The notes under the pieces were generated by a model that searched no databases, was not told the DNA's origin, and was given only the letters and a program-made list of their open reading frames with translations. This document shows, piece by piece, positions 5,299 through 5,347 of a stretch of 5,347 nt of DNA. Source of the DNA: CAYVUB01 sp964454675 (GTDB lineage Bacteria; Bacteroidota; Bacteroidia; Flavobacteriales; Flavobacteriaceae); NCBI GenBank assembly GCA_964454675.1, contig CAYVUB010000061.1, positions 1 to 5,347 on the forward strand, given 5' to 3'. The translations under genes were made by a program, and so were the position numbers. Position 1 is the first letter of the stretch. Every line of letters starts with the position of its first letter.

Positions 5299-5347
5299 TG
5301 TCCTGAAATAGGTTTACACAAAACAACGTGTAAAAATGAAAAAAACG
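5299..5347 (+). mobile_element. Possible left end of an insertion sequence, truncated by the window
   Basis: The attC-like repeat at 5225-5290 stops and is replaced by TGTCCTGAAATAGGTTTACA, starting with TG at 5299, as many IS3-type elements do. An ATG at 5336 opens a frame beginning Met-Lys-Lys-Thr that runs out of the window after four codons. No transposase domain, right end or target duplication can be seen here. The call rests on the abrupt interruption of the repeat and on the form of the end. Confidence 0.3.

Overview
The window looks like an accessory region of a Bacteroidota (Flavobacteriia/Sphingobacteriia-like) chromosome. The coding sequence is AT-rich, and the promoters carry the phylum's TAnnTTTG -7 motif with little Shine-Dalgarno signal. 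The protein families (DUF3791/DUF3990 pair, DoxX, SnoaL-like, HxlR, Bro-N) are all compatible with this. I cannot assign a species.

The layout is a series of gene modules separated by GC-rich, attC-like palindromic repeats. Only the right arm of one repeat is present at 1-65. A complete copy lies at 1558-1651. A left half lies at 5225-5290, and a short remnant resembling the left edge lies at 4301-4322. All have outer boxes of the type (A)GNTAAC / GTTANC, and the better copies have inner GC-rich arms around a loop containing an ATTGAAC-type motif. They resemble integron attC sites in architecture, but their boxes do not match the canonical consensus and no integrase is in view.

Module 1 (about 52-1560, plus strand) holds an unrecognised 144-aa protein that starts 23 nt after the repeat core. 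It is followed by a two-gene toxin-antitoxin-like unit: an 82-aa DUF3791 protein with its own promoter, overlapping by ATGA with a 231-aa DUF3990 protein of probable ADP-ribosyltransferase fold.

Module 2 (1689-4287) is a divergent HxlR-controlled locus. The regulator reads rightward from 3934. A tight leftward operon encodes an MBL-fold hydrolase (broken by an in-frame stop and a frameshift), a DoxX-like membrane protein, a SnoaL/NTF2-like protein and a four-helix membrane protein. The two -7 promoter motifs lie only 5 bp apart, and a small palindrome sits just downstream of the regulator's predicted start of transcription. The regulator probably senses an electrophilic or oxidative signal through its N-terminal cysteine and controls both directions.

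Module 3 (4361-5224) is a single full-length Bro-N/phage-antirepressor-like gene. It contains a perfect 25-nt palindrome in its coding sequence. After it the third attC-like repeat begins, but it stops abruptly near 5291-5300. What follows looks like the end of an insertion element that continues beyond the window.
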